From contig NZ_JAFBCE010000001.1 of assembly GCF_016907555.1 (NCBI RefSeq), positions 1,860,001-1,924,000 of the forward strand: DNA of 64,000 bases. Direction: 5' to 3'. The notes beneath the pieces are model-generated. The model had not been told where the DNA came from and did not search any database. It saw only the letters and a program-made list of their open reading frames with translations. How positions within the stretch are numbered: position 1 is the first letter of the stretch; every line of letters begins with the position of its first letter. The position numbers were made by a program, and so were the translations under genes. This DNA is from Microbacterium laevaniformans (GTDB taxonomy: Bacteria > Actinomycetota > Actinomycetes > Actinomycetales > Microbacteriaceae). Positions 43,025 through 52,781 of this stretch are shown here, in pieces.

Positions 43025-45004
43025 CTATCTGCGGCTGCGAGCATCGCGGTCGGCGAGCTCGGTGAGGCGTGCGTTGTAGGCCTCGAGCTCGGCTTCGCCG
43101 GTGCGGTCGGCGTGCCGGTCTCGCCGCTTGGTCTCGCGGTCGTCGCTGCGACTCCACTGAATCGCGACCGTGATCGCGAGGATCAGGGTGGGGATCTCAC
43201 CGATCGACCACGCGATACCGCCGCCGGTGTACTGATCCTCGAGCGGTGTGACACCCCAGGTGCGACCCATCGACCCGAACCAGTCGGCGACCATCAGCCC
43301 CGACTGCATCATGATGGCGATGCCGAAGAACGCGTGCATCGCCATCACACCGATGAGCAGCAGCAGCCTGCCGGCGTAGGGAAGCCGCCACGGCACCGGG
43401 TCGATGCCGATCAGGGAGAGCGCGAACAGGTAGCCGGTGATGAGGAAGTGCGCGATCATCCACTGGTGGCCGAGGTGGTCGTACAGCGACCAGCGGAACA
43501 GGTCGGTGTAATAGAACACCCACAGTGAGCCGATGAACAGGGCGGCCGCGACGAACGGGTTCGTCAGGATGCGGGCGACGGGCGAATGCACCGCCCACAG
43601 GATCCACTCCCGCCCGCCGCGGGTGCCGTCGTCGCGTTTGCGGATCGCCCGGGCGGCGAGGGTCACCGGGGCGCCGGCGACCAGCAGCACCGGGATCGCC
43701 ATCGTGAGCAGCATGTGCCCCACCATGTGCATGCTGAACAGGTAGTCCTGGTAGACGTTGACGACGCCGCCGGTGACCCAGACCAGCAGCACCATGCCGG
43801 CGACCCACATGATCGTGCGATACACAGGCCACGCGTCGCCGCGCCGGCGCAGCCGCCACACCCCGGCGAGATAGAAGAAGATCGCGAACCCGGCGAGCAC
43901 CGCCCACAACATGTCCACGTTCCACGCGGTGACCCACCGTTCGATCGTGAGCTCCGGGGGCAGCGGGGCACCGGTGAGGCGTTCTGCCGGCGAGGGGATC
44001 TCGGGAAGCGGGGCCGGGTTCGGTGGCGGAGTGCGGGCCAGCGCTGCGGCGGCGCCGCTGGCCACACCCATCAGTGCCAGCTCGAACGCGATGAGCATCC
44101 AGAAAGGGCGGGATGCCGCGTCGGAGCTGCGCATCCTGCCGATCAGGCGGGTGCGGTACCACGCCCCGAAGAGGCCGAGGCCGACGAGCGCGACGACCTT
44201 GATGCCCAAGATCGCGCCATAGGGCGAGAGCAGATCGGACCACTCCTGCAGGCCGATGGCGGCGCGCACCGTGCCGGACACGGCGACGAGCACGAACGCG
44301 GCCAGAGCGATGCTCGAGTAGCGGGCGACGAGATCGGGGATGCGGCGACGGTCGAGGGCTGGACGGACGGCGATGAGCAGCAGGAGCCCGCCGAGCCACA
44401 CCGCGGCGCCGATGATGTGCAGGATGAGCGCCATCATCGCCTCGTGGTGGAAGGCGTCATCGCCGGAGTGCCCCTGCGTGCCCATCGGCACGAGCGAGGC
44501 CACCGCCACCAGGGCGACCAGAAGCGTCCCGACCCAGGACCGCACGGCGAATGTCAGGACGGTGAGGGCGGCGCCGGCGACCGTCGTGATCAGCCATGTC
44601 CTGCCGACCTCGAGCTCGACGAGGAACCGGCCGAGCTGGGCACCGAACTGGGGGCCTGCGTCGATGGCCGGGTTGAACACGCTGAGAAGCGTGAGGAACC
44701 CGGTCGCGCCCGCGGCCACGGTGAACAGGGCTGCAGAGATCGACGCGGTATCGAGGGCGGCGTCGAACTCGCGCTCACCGGCCCGCAGCGTGAACAAGGC
44801 GGTCACGAGCACACCGACCATGCCCGCGGCGGCGAGATTCACGACCAGTTTCGTGACCGGAAGCCCCCAGCGCACAACAGGGCCGGCGTCGCCGAGTGGG
44901 ATCTGCGCGGCACCCCCACCGAACCACAACGCCCCGACCAAGGCGATGAGTGCGACCCCGCCGAGGATCGCAGGCCCTGCGACCCGCAAGACGCGAGGAG
45001 TCAT
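43025..45004 (-). CDS. fused CopD-CtaG copper/cytochrome oxidase assembly protein
   Basis: 659 aa with about 15 membrane helices. The N-terminal half is a CopD-type copper-import domain (HEAMMALILHIIGAAVWLGG with His pairs); the C-terminal half is a caa3-type CtaG domain (WNVDMLWAVLAGFAIFFYLA, HMVGHMLLTMAIPVLLVAGA, DHLGHQWMIAHFLITGY, HAFFGIAIM). It should pass periplasmic-side copper to oxidase or copper proteins. The tail is highly charged (EAELEAYNARLTELADRD), matching that of the second CtaG at 50155. Confidence 0.88.
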   Translation of the reverse strand: MTPRVLRVAGPAILGGVALIALVGALWFGGGAAQIPLGDAGPVVRWGLPVTKLVVNLAAAGMVGVLVTALFTLRAGEREFDAALDTASISAALFTVAAGATGFLTLLSVFNPAIDAGPQFGAQLGRFLVELEVGRTWLITTVAGAALTVLTFAVRSWVGTLLVALVAVASLVPMGTQGHSGDDAFHHEAMMALILHIIGAAVWLGGLLLLIAVRPALDRRRIPDLVARYSSIALAAFVLVAVSGTVRAAIGLQEWSDLLSPYGAILGIKVVALVGLGLFGAWYRTRLIGRMRSSDAASRPFWMLIAFELALMGVASGAAAALARTPPPNPAPLPEIPSPAERLTGAPLPPELTIERWVTAWNVDMLWAVLAGFAIFFYLAGVWRLRRRGDAWPVYRTIMWVAGMVLLVWVTGGVVNVYQDYLFSMHMVGHMLLTMAIPVLLVAGAPVTLAARAIRKRDDGTRGGREWILWAVHSPVARILTNPFVAAALFIGSLWVFYYTDLFRWSLYDHLGHQWMIAHFLITGYLFALSLIGIDPVPWRLPYAGRLLLLIGVMAMHAFFGIAIMMQSGLMVADWFGSMGRTWGVTPLEDQYTGGGIAWSIGEIPTLILAITVAIQWSRSDDRETKRRDRHADRTGEAELEAYNARLTELADRDARSRR

Positions 45005-45133
45005 TCCTGTCGCGGTCGGAGTGACCGCTGTCCGCGTTCAGTGGCATCCGCACCCGTGGTGGCGGGAATCGAGAGTATCGGGGTCATGTGCGTGCTTTCG
45101 GCTCGGGCAAGAGGGCGGGGCAGGGGTGCGGGG

Positions 45134-46150
45134 TCATGTGAGCCCGGAGTAGGAGTGGAGGCCCTGGAAGAACATGTTCACGATCGTGAAGTTGAACAGC
45201 ACCGCGACGAACCCGATGATGGACAGCCAGGCGGAGCGGGTGCCGCGCCAGCCGCGGGTCGCGCGGGCGTGGATGTAGCCGGCGTAGAGCACCCAGATCA
45301 CGAACGTCCACACCTCCTTGACATCGAAGCCCCAGTAGCGACCCCAGGAGTCGTTGGCCCAGATCGCGCCGGCGATCAGGGTGAACGTCCAGAACACGAA
45401 CCCCACGATCGCGAACCGGTACGCGAGGGACTCGAGCACGTCGGCGGCGGGCAGAGTGCGCAGAAACCCAAGACCGTCGGCGCGGGCAGTGTCCGAGGAT
45501 GCTCGGGTGCGGCGCTCCCGGCGGGCCTGCAGGAGCTGGGTGATGGAGATGCCGCAGGCGATCGCGAACAGGGCGGTGGCCAGGGACGCGACGAAGACGT
45601 GGATGACCAGCCACACGCTCTTGAGCGGATCCATCAGCGGAACGACCTCGACGTAGAACGAGACCGTCGCGCCACCCAGCAGCAGCACCACCATGCCGAT
45701 CAGGAACGCACCGAGGAAGCGGAGGTCGTAGCGGCGCAGCACCAGCAGGTAGACGGCCACGATCAAGACCGTGCCGGTCAGCGCGAACTCGTACATGTTC
45801 GCCCACGGCACCCGCTCCGCGGCGATGCCGCGCAGGATGGTGCCGGCCAGGTGGAACAGGAACGCGAGGACCGTCAGCGACGTCCCGATCCGCGCCCACA
45901 GCAGCCGTTGACGCTGCGCGGGCGGCGTGCGAACACTGTCCACCGACCCACTCTGGGCGTTGTCCGTCTGCTGGCCCGCCCGTGCGGTAGCGCCGGCCAG
46001 GACCGGCTCCCGCTGCGGGACGCTGGCGGGGACGGAGCGCCCGGCCAGGTCGATGGTGTACGCGATGAACGCGAGCAGGTAGGTGGCGATCGCCGTCCAC
46101 ACCAGCAGCAGCGAGATGCCGTCGAGGGAGAGCGTGTCGATTCCGGTCAT
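45134..46150 (-). CDS. ccsB: cytochrome c biogenesis protein CcsB (CcsA-type)
   Basis: 338 aa with eight or more membrane helices. The haem-handling Trp-rich motif WGRYWGFDVKEVWTF and the conserved His in EVVPLMDPLKSVWLVIHVFV are present. With ResB it forms the system II haem lyase that attaches haem to CXXCH of exported apocytochromes. It is separated from ResB here by the peptidase and Lnt genes, but all are on the same strand. Confidence 0.92.
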   Translation of the reverse strand: MTGIDTLSLDGISLLLVWTAIATYLLAFIAYTIDLAGRSVPASVPQREPVLAGATARAGQQTDNAQSGSVDSVRTPPAQRQRLLWARIGTSLTVLAFLFHLAGTILRGIAAERVPWANMYEFALTGTVLIVAVYLLVLRRYDLRFLGAFLIGMVVLLLGGATVSFYVEVVPLMDPLKSVWLVIHVFVASLATALFAIACGISITQLLQARRERRTRASSDTARADGLGFLRTLPAADVLESLAYRFAIVGFVFWTFTLIAGAIWANDSWGRYWGFDVKEVWTFVIWVLYAGYIHARATRGWRGTRSAWLSIIGFVAVLFNFTIVNMFFQGLHSYSGLT

Positions 46151-46230
46151 GGCAGGGTCATCCTCTTCGTCGTTGCGGGCAGGGGGTGGGCGGGAGCATC
46201 GTTGCGCGGCGGATGCGTGCGGGACATGTG

Positions 46231-47106
46231 TCAGCCCGCGTTCGCTTCCAGCCAGGCCAGCGAGTCGACGGCGGTGCCGTCGAGATACACCTCGAAGTGC
46301 AGATGATTTGCGGTGGAGCGGCCCGTGCTGCCGACAAGCCCGACCAGCTGCCCGGCCGTGACGCTTTGCCCGACGCCGACCTGCCGGCTACCTGTTTGCA
46401 TGTGTGGGTACACCGTGCTCACCTGCTGCCCGTTCAGGACGGATTCCACCACGACGGTGACCCCGTACCCGCCGTAGCTGTCCTGTGAGATCCGCACCAC
46501 ACCGTCGAGAGACGCGTAGACGGGGGTTCCGCCGGCGGCGACCATGTCGGTGCCCATGTGTGCGCCGCCGCGGTCGCCGAACCGGTCGGTCACGGTGAAC
46601 GGGCCGCCGACCGGCCAGCGCACGGTTCCGCTGCCGGGGGGCACCATGCTGTAGTCAAACGGCAGCGAGGCGACCTGCGCAGCGCGCGCGCGTTCTGCGG
46701 CTGCTTCTGCCGCCTTCTTCTGGTCGATCTCCGCCTGGGTGGTGGCCGAGTAGCTCTCCCGTGTGTGCTGCGTCCCAGTCGCGTCGGAGGCGACGATCAA
46801 GGATTGCGCGTCCTCGGACGCGACTTGCTGCAGTGTCGGGATCTCGAGGTCCGCCGGCTGCCAGGCGGCATACGCGGGGAGGGCGAAGGTGGCGATCAGG
46901 CCGGTGACCACCGTCAGGACCGCCAGGGAGCGCACTGGGCGCAGCGCGATTACCCGACCACGGGCGGACGTTTCTGCGGGCGGGCGCCGTGGGGGGCGGG
47001 TGGTGATGCTGGTGACTGGCGGGGTTGCGGCGCGGCGGAGGCTGCGGCGCGTGGGGGGCGTCTGGGGCTGGTCGCCGCCGCCGGGTGGGGTGGTCTGGTC
47101 AGTCAT
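46231..47106 (-). CDS. M23-family metallopeptidase, membrane-anchored
   Basis: 291 aa. After a cytoplasmic Arg/Pro-rich N-terminus comes one membrane helix (SLAVLTVVTGLIATFALPAY), a linker, and the LytM/M23 domain: FTVTDRFGDRGGAHMGTDMV, GGYGVTVVVESVLNGQQVST, VGSTGRSTANHLHFEVYLDG. The Hx3D and HLHFE zinc motifs are intact. It would cleave peptidoglycan peptides outside the cell. Confidence 0.88.
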   Translation of the reverse strand: MTDQTTPPGGGDQPQTPPTRRSLRRAATPPVTSITTRPPRRPPAETSARGRVIALRPVRSLAVLTVVTGLIATFALPAYAAWQPADLEIPTLQQVASEDAQSLIVASDATGTQHTRESYSATTQAEIDQKKAAEAAAERARAAQVASLPFDYSMVPPGSGTVRWPVGGPFTVTDRFGDRGGAHMGTDMVAAGGTPVYASLDGVVRISQDSYGGYGVTVVVESVLNGQQVSTVYPHMQTGSRQVGVGQSVTAGQLVGLVGSTGRSTANHLHFEVYLDGTAVDSLAWLEANAG

Positions 47107-47127
47107 GATGTCCTGGTTCGTTTCGGA

Positions 47128-48535
47128 TCAGATGGACACGCCGCGGTCGGCGAGGAAGGGGATGGGGTTGACCGGGGAGCCGTTCATGTAGGCCTCGAAG
47201 TGCAGGTTGCAGCCGAACGCGTTGCCGGTGTTGCCTTCGCTGCCGATCAGGTCGCCGGCGTTCACGCGTTGGCCGTATCCGACGTAGAAGCCGCCGGGGC
47301 GGATGTGGGCGTATCCGGTGCCGATCCCGCCGCCGTGGTCGATCTTGATGTAGTTGCCGTAGCCGCCGTTGTACCCGGCGTAGACGACGGTGCCGGCCGC
47401 GGCGGCGTAGATCCCCGCGCCGCATCCGCCACTGAGGTCGACGCCGTAGTGGTAGCTGGTCGAGCAGTACCCGTTGCCACACTGGGAGCTGCGCGGCCCG
47501 AACCCCGAGGTGCGGTGCCCGGAGGTCGGCCGTGCCCACCCGGAGCTGACCACACCCCCACCAGCACCTCCCGAGGCGGCGAGCCGTTCCGCTTCGGCGC
47601 GCTCCGCCGCTCGCCGCTGCTCCTCGGCGATGCGGGCAGCCTCCACCCCGGCCTGATAGTCGGCGATGGTCTTCGCGGTGGTGTCCTCGAGGGCGGCGAG
47701 CTGGGCCTGCAGCTCGCCGAGGTGGAGGGTCTGCGCGTCCAGCGCGGCCTGCGCAGCATCGGCGGCCTGCTGCGACTCGAGCATCTTCTGCTCGGCGACC
47801 TGCTGCAGCCGGTCGCGCTCATCCCGGGCCACCACCGCCTGATCGGTCAGGCTCTGGGCGGCATCGCGGGCGGTGAGCGCCGCAGCGTAGACGGCCTGGT
47901 TGCGTTCCAGCAGCTTGTCCATCACGCCCAGCCGGGACAGGAGATCGTCCGCGGTCGCGGCCGACCCGGAGAGGAACAGCTCGAGGGAGGTGGTGTCGCC
48001 CCCGTCGCGGTACAGCTGCGCGGCGATGCGGCCGGCCTTGTTCGCCGCGTCGGTCGCGTTCTGCGCTTCCAGGTCGGCTTGGGACTGCAACGTGTCGGCG
48101 CGGATGGATGCGTCGAAGTACTCCTGCTGGGCGGTGTAGAACGCGCCGGCGGCCTGCTCGGCGGCGGTGCGGGTGCGCGCCACCTCGCCGGTCAGGCTTT
48201 GGATGAGGCCCTGGATCCGCTGCACCTCGGCAGCTTTGGTGGCCTCGTTCGCTTTCGCGGCCTGCACGTCCTCCCAGGACGGATAGGTCGCCGCGAACGC
48301 TGCCGGCAACAGCGGGCCGGCGACCAGGACGGCTGCCGCGCTCAAATGTTCCCGCCGTCAGCAGAGTGCGCCGGCTCACCCCGGCCCGGAATGCGCGGCT
48401 CTCCGCGGGCGTGGGCGCGCACCCACACTCCTCCGCCGTCAGGTCACCAGGAAGGGTGAGATCGCTGCCCGTCGCCAGCGTTCGCAGCGACCAGGCCAGT
48501 CGACCTCCGGCAGGCCTCATCCGTGGCGTGTTCAT
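47128..48535 (-). pseudogene. Tat-exported coiled-coil M23 peptidase with a one-base frameshift
   Basis: The N-terminus (MNTPRMRPAGGRLAWSLRTL...VSRRTLLTAG, an SRRTLL twin-arginine signal) and the body (LSAAAVLVAGPLLPAAFAAT, a long coiled coil, then M23 domain GHRTSGFGPRSSQCGNG, YHYGVDLSGGCGAGI, CNLHFEAYMNG) are in different frames. One extra T in the run at 48344-48346 explains it. If real, a shorter protein from about 48345 would lack export. It may be a sequencing error. The domain plan resembles NlpD/PcsB-type hydrolases. Confidence 0.75.
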
Positions 48536-50151
48536 GGGTGCCTCCCCGGATCAGTCGAACGATCTGCGGCGGCCGCACGCGTGCGGGCACGGTGGGAGAA
48601 CCCCGCCGCGGTGAGAGCGCCGGCGGCAGCGAGGACGATGAGAGCGGTGAGCCAGGGACCGAGGATCACCGCCGGGGTGAGTCCGGTGCGCAGCGGGACG
48701 GTGGTGATCGACGCGTCAACGGTGTCGACGCCGATGCTGTCGACGGTGGTGCCGTCCGGGGTGATGACCTGGCTGGTGCCCACCGTGGAGACGTTGACGA
48801 CCGCGCGGCCGGTTTCGATGGCGCGCATCCGGGCGAACGCGAGCTGCTGCAGGTTCTCGTCGGTGCCGCGGAAGTCGGCGTTGTTGGTCTGGAACACGAA
48901 CACCTCTGCGCCGGCGCGGGCACCGTCCCAGATCACGGCGTCGTAGATCACGTCGAAGCAGATCGCCAACCCCACCCCGACGTCGCCGACCTGCACGAGC
49001 GGCGGGTTGCTGCCGGGGGTGTATTCGCGTTGGATCAAGCCCACCAGGTCGGGGACGATCAGCTCGTAGAACCACCGGTCCGGCACGTACTCGCCGAACG
49101 GGACCGGGTTGACCTTGTCGTGCCACTGCCGGCCCGTGGGATCCGCGGTCCACAGCAGGGACGTGTTGAAGACATCGTCGCCGCGGGTGGTGGCGGCGTT
49201 CATCAGCAACGGCGCCCCGGCCGAGCGCACGACCCGGTCCAACGCCTCGGCGGCGGCGGGATCACTGAGCGGGTCGGCGTCGACGCCGCCCTCCGGCCAG
49301 GCCAGCAGATCCATCGGCTGCCCGTACAGCGGCACCGTGGCGGCGGTCTGCGCGGCCAGGACGTCGCCGGGCACCTTGTCGTCGAAGTACCCGGTGGGGC
49401 CGTTGCCCTGCACCCATCCCACGCGGAACTCCCCGGCCGGCGCGGTGGGGAACTGCGGCGCTATCACCAGGAGAGCGGCGACGCTCACAGCAGGGTGCAA
49501 CCCGAGCATGAAGCGGATGCCGCCGGCGCGGATCCACTGCACCACAGAGGCGCACAGAATGACGATCAGCAGGGACAGGCCGGTCACGCTCGTCCACGAC
49601 ACGGCCTCCGCGAGCGGGCCGCCCACCTGGGTCATCCCGAGGCGCGCCCACGGGAACCCGGAGTACGGCCACGCACCCATCACCACCTCACGGGCCGTCC
49701 ACAGAACCCCGATCAGCGGCGGTACCGCGAGCAGCTGCACGAGGCCGCGGGCCGGATAGCGGGCGGTCCACCGGTAGGCGAGCGCGATCGGCACCGCGCC
49801 CGCGCCGAACAGGACCGCTTCCAGCCCGGCGAGGGCAAGCCACGGCACCGGGCCGAGGAACTCCCCCACCCACACCAGATGGGTCGTGTAGAACACGGCG
49901 CCGAACACAGTGCCGACCAGCAGCGCCCCGCCGATGCTGCGGCCGATCAGGGCCACCAGGGCGACCGTGACACTCACGAACGTCAACGGCCACCACCCCA
50001 CCGGTGCGGAGGCGAGATCCAGCAGCAGGCCGGCGGCCGCGGATGCCAGCACCGCCGCCCACACCGGCAGCGACCATGCCGCCACGGTGCGGCGCGGCGT
50101 CTCCTGCTCCGGCGCGGCGGCCGGGGCGGGTGTCGGCAAAGGCGTGCGCAT
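48532..50151 (-). CDS. lnt: apolipoprotein N-acyltransferase
   Basis: 539 aa: about seven membrane helices, then a nitrilase-fold catalytic domain. The triad is visible as Glu in LLAWPEGG, Lys in WHDKVNPVPFGEYVPDRWF and Cys in VGLAICFDVIYD. It adds the third acyl chain to exported lipoproteins. It begins 4 bp before the CtaG stop codon and meets the peptidase start, so the genes are tightly packed. With LspA at 54454 the island carries two of three lipoprotein-maturation steps. Confidence 0.92.
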   Translation of the reverse strand: MRTPLPTPAPAAAPEQETPRRTVAAWSLPVWAAVLASAAAGLLLDLASAPVGWWPLTFVSVTVALVALIGRSIGGALLVGTVFGAVFYTTHLVWVGEFLGPVPWLALAGLEAVLFGAGAVPIALAYRWTARYPARGLVQLLAVPPLIGVLWTAREVVMGAWPYSGFPWARLGMTQVGGPLAEAVSWTSVTGLSLLIVILCASVVQWIRAGGIRFMLGLHPAVSVAALLVIAPQFPTAPAGEFRVGWVQGNGPTGYFDDKVPGDVLAAQTAATVPLYGQPMDLLAWPEGGVDADPLSDPAAAEALDRVVRSAGAPLLMNAATTRGDDVFNTSLLWTADPTGRQWHDKVNPVPFGEYVPDRWFYELIVPDLVGLIQREYTPGSNPPLVQVGDVGVGLAICFDVIYDAVIWDGARAGAEVFVFQTNNADFRGTDENLQQLAFARMRAIETGRAVVNVSTVGTSQVITPDGTTVDSIGVDTVDASITTVPLRTGLTPAVILGPWLTALIVLAAAGALTAAGFSHRARTRAAAADRSTDPGRHP

Positions 50152-50154
50152 CGG

Positions 50155-51096
50155 TCAGGTGTCTTTCTGGTGGAGTCGGGTGAGGTAGTCGTTGTACGCG
50201 TCGAGCTCAGGGTCGCCGTGTGCGTCGGCGCGACGGTCGGCGGCGACCGCTTGGGCGGTGTCGTCGCGGAACCAGCGGTGCATGACGTAGATGAGCATCA
50301 GCAAGGTGGGGGCCTCGCCGTAGGACCAGGCCAGCCCGCCGGCGAGGCGCTGGTCTTCGATCGGGTCGATGCCCAGCGCGCTCGTCGGGCCGGCGAACCC
50401 GTCGATGAGGGTAGTGGTGGCCATCATCAGGAAGACGCCGAAGAAGGCGTGCAGGGCGGCCTCGGCGAACACGTCCAGGGCGCGGCCGCCGTGGCTCATC
50501 CGCACCGGCAGCGGGTCCGACGACAGGATCGGGATGGTGAACAGCATCCCGGCGACCAGGAACCCGACCTCGAGGAGGGTATGGCCGGTGACGGTGGACA
50601 GGATCGGATCGGCGAAGTTCGCCAGGTACAGACCGTAAAACGCGGCCAGGTATAGCGGCACCGCCAGCCACGGGCTGAGCAGCCACCGTGCGGTGCGACT
50701 GCGTAGCCCGGCGTGCGCGGCGCGGAGCACCAGGAGACCTGGGCCGTGGTGCGGGGTGGCGCGCAGCAGCAGGGTGCCGGGAGAGCCGAGGACCAGCAGC
50801 GGCGGGATCGCCATCATCAGGGTGACCTGCTGGAACATGAACACCGAGAACAGGGCGTACCCGAAGTTCTCCACCGCCAGGCCGGTGACCGCGGCGAGGG
50901 CGACGCAGCCGAGCAGGAAGCTGACCGTCCGCCACACCGGCCAGCCGCGGCCGCGGACCCACATCCGGATCGCACCGGCCAGGTAGGCGACCGCGAGGAG
51001 TCCCGCGAGGAGCGGTAGCACCGGAGCCGGAAGCGGGGCCGGGGTCAGGAACCCGCCGAGGGTCGGCGGGGCGTCCGGGATCCACACGGTCGTCAC
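50155..51096 (-). CDS. CtaG-type oxidase/copper assembly membrane protein
   Basis: 313 aa from GTG 51096, overlapping the ResB stop by 4 bp (GTGA). Seven or so helices with CtaG motifs: VENFGYALFSVFMFQQVTLM, SPWLAVPLYLAAFYGLYLAN, TGHTLLEVGFLVAGMLFTIP, LHAFFGVFLMMATT and DQRLAGGLAWSYGEAPTLLM. It is shorter than the CopD-CtaG fusion and has no CopD part. It likely delivers copper to an oxidase or other extracytoplasmic copper protein. Confidence 0.88.
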   Translation of the reverse strand: MTTVWIPDAPPTLGGFLTPAPLPAPVLPLLAGLLAVAYLAGAIRMWVRGRGWPVWRTVSFLLGCVALAAVTGLAVENFGYALFSVFMFQQVTLMMAIPPLLVLGSPGTLLLRATPHHGPGLLVLRAAHAGLRSRTARWLLSPWLAVPLYLAAFYGLYLANFADPILSTVTGHTLLEVGFLVAGMLFTIPILSSDPLPVRMSHGGRALDVFAEAALHAFFGVFLMMATTTLIDGFAGPTSALGIDPIEDQRLAGGLAWSYGEAPTLLMLIYVMHRWFRDDTAQAVAADRRADAHGDPELDAYNDYLTRLHQKDT

Positions 51097-52781
51097 GGTG
51101 TGTCCTTCGCAGGCTGGTCTACGCCGAGGGCGTGCGCGTGGCGGGTCGCGAACTCGTCGACGGCGCGCGCCAAAGCGGGGTCTTCGCCGCGGGCCAGTCC
51201 CGCGTACTCGACGTGCACACCATCCGGGGTGGTGCGGGCTTTCACCCAGAGCCGGCGGCGGGGCACGAACAGGCCGGCGAACAGGCCGAGGGTGGCGAGC
51301 ACGGAGAACGCGAGCACCCAGCCGCTGCTGGGGTCGCGTTGGATCTGCAGCGACGCGAACCGCTTCACCGGCTCCTCCGCCGTGACCTCCTCCCAGGTGA
51401 TCGTGCCCCACCCGTTCGGCAGGTCGACGGTGGCGCCGGGGGTGAGCTCAAGGGAGTCGGCGGCGGTGTCGCCGCCGGTGTGCTGGGTGAGCCCGTCGAC
51501 CTCGAGCGTGTACACCGACCTCGGAGTGCCGTCGTCGATGCCGAGATCCCCGCTGAACACGTTGAGAGTCAGCACCGGATTGACCACGTCCGGGTAGACG
51601 GAGGTGAACGCGCCGGAGGGCAACACCCCCTGGGTGGGGTAGAAGAACCCGACCAGCCCGACCTGTTCGGGCAGCCCGTCCGGGATCTTGATGATGCCCA
51701 GCGAGGTCATGTTGGAGTCCTGCGGCAGGAACGGCTGCGACTCGCTGTACACCACCTCGCCGGCGGCGTCGCGGATCGTGAGGGTGGGGGCGTAGCCGTT
51801 GCCGAGCAGGTAGATGCGATCGCCGTCGACGGTGATCGGGTAGTTCACGATCACGCTCTGCGCCCGATCGTCCTGCCCGGGTTGGCGGATGGTGATGTCG
51901 GCGGAGAAGTCTCCGGCCTGGCCTGCGCCGGGGGTGCCGGGCAGCCGGTAGGAGACCTGGAAGTCGTCGAGGGTGAGCGAGTAGGGGGCAAGGCCCGTGC
52001 CGTCGACGAAACGGCCGGGGTTGAACGAGGAGTAGTCGCTAAGCGCGTTCACGAACGTGGTGCCCTCCACCACCACCCGCTGCCCGGTATACGCGAACGA
52101 CCCGCCGATCGCGACCGAGACCAGCACGCCGACGAGGGCGACGTGGAAGATCAGGTTGCCGGTCTCGCGCAGGTAGCCGCGCTCGGCCGACACCGACGCG
52201 GCTCCGCGGGCGTCGTATCGCTCCACCCGGTATCCGGCCTTGCGCAGCTGCTCTGCCGCGACGTCGATCGCGTGCGCGGCCGGGTCGGTCCTCCCTTCCT
52301 CTCTCGGCAAGGTCAGTTCCCGGTACTCCGAGAGCCGCGACAGCCGGGCCGGGGTGCGAGGGGGGCGGGAGCGGAGCGCCTTGTAGTGGTGCTTGGCGCG
52401 CGGGATCACGCAGCCGATCAGGGAGGTGAACAGCAGCAGATAGATCGCGGAGAACCACGGCGACAGGTACACGTCGAACAGGCCGACCGCATCGGCGAGG
52501 GGGAACACGTCAGGGTTGTCCCGCTCCCACTGGATGACACCGTTGGGGTCGGCGCTGCGCTGCGGGAACAGGGACCCGGGGACGGCGGCGATCGCGAGGA
52601 ACAGCAGCAGGACCAATGCGGTGCGCATGCTGGTCAGCTGCCGCCATGCCCACCGCAACCACCCGGTGATGCCCAGCGCCGGCTGGGTGATCTCCGTCGC
52701 GGATTCGCTGTCGGCGTGGTCGCCGGGGCGTAGCGGGTCGGCGGTGACGTCGATGCCGGTGTCAGAGCGGGAGGGGGACAT
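51093..52781 (-). CDS. resB: cytochrome c biogenesis protein ResB (Ccs1)
   Basis: 562 aa. Three N-terminal helices (TALVLLLFLAIAAVPGSLFP, DVYLSPWFSAIYLLLFTSLI, NLIFHVALVGVLVSVAIGGS), a large extracytoplasmic domain (LTLDDFQVSYRL) and a final helix (GWVLAFSVLATLGLFAGLFV) are as in ResB. The partner of CcsB in system II haem attachment. It overlaps ccdA by 20 bp and ctaG by 4 bp, so translation is coupled. Confidence 0.92.
   Translation of the reverse strand: MSPSRSDTGIDVTADPLRPGDHADSESATEITQPALGITGWLRWAWRQLTSMRTALVLLLFLAIAAVPGSLFPQRSADPNGVIQWERDNPDVFPLADAVGLFDVYLSPWFSAIYLLLFTSLIGCVIPRAKHHYKALRSRPPRTPARLSRLSEYRELTLPREEGRTDPAAHAIDVAAEQLRKAGYRVERYDARGAASVSAERGYLRETGNLIFHVALVGVLVSVAIGGSFAYTGQRVVVEGTTFVNALSDYSSFNPGRFVDGTGLAPYSLTLDDFQVSYRLPGTPGAGQAGDFSADITIRQPGQDDRAQSVIVNYPITVDGDRIYLLGNGYAPTLTIRDAAGEVVYSESQPFLPQDSNMTSLGIIKIPDGLPEQVGLVGFFYPTQGVLPSGAFTSVYPDVVNPVLTLNVFSGDLGIDDGTPRSVYTLEVDGLTQHTGGDTAADSLELTPGATVDLPNGWGTITWEEVTAEEPVKRFASLQIQRDPSSGWVLAFSVLATLGLFAGLFVPRRRLWVKARTTPDGVHVEYAGLARGEDPALARAVDEFATRHAHALGVDQPAKDTP

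Noticed and set aside
43586..46306. 906-codon plus-strand frame across CopD-CtaG and CcsB
   Set aside because: Low-complexity Gln/His/Arg/Glu translation; the minus strand encodes clear membrane proteins.
48523..50655. 710-codon plus-strand frame opposite Lnt and CtaG
   Set aside because: Shadow frame with no motif; Lnt catalytic residues are on the other strand.
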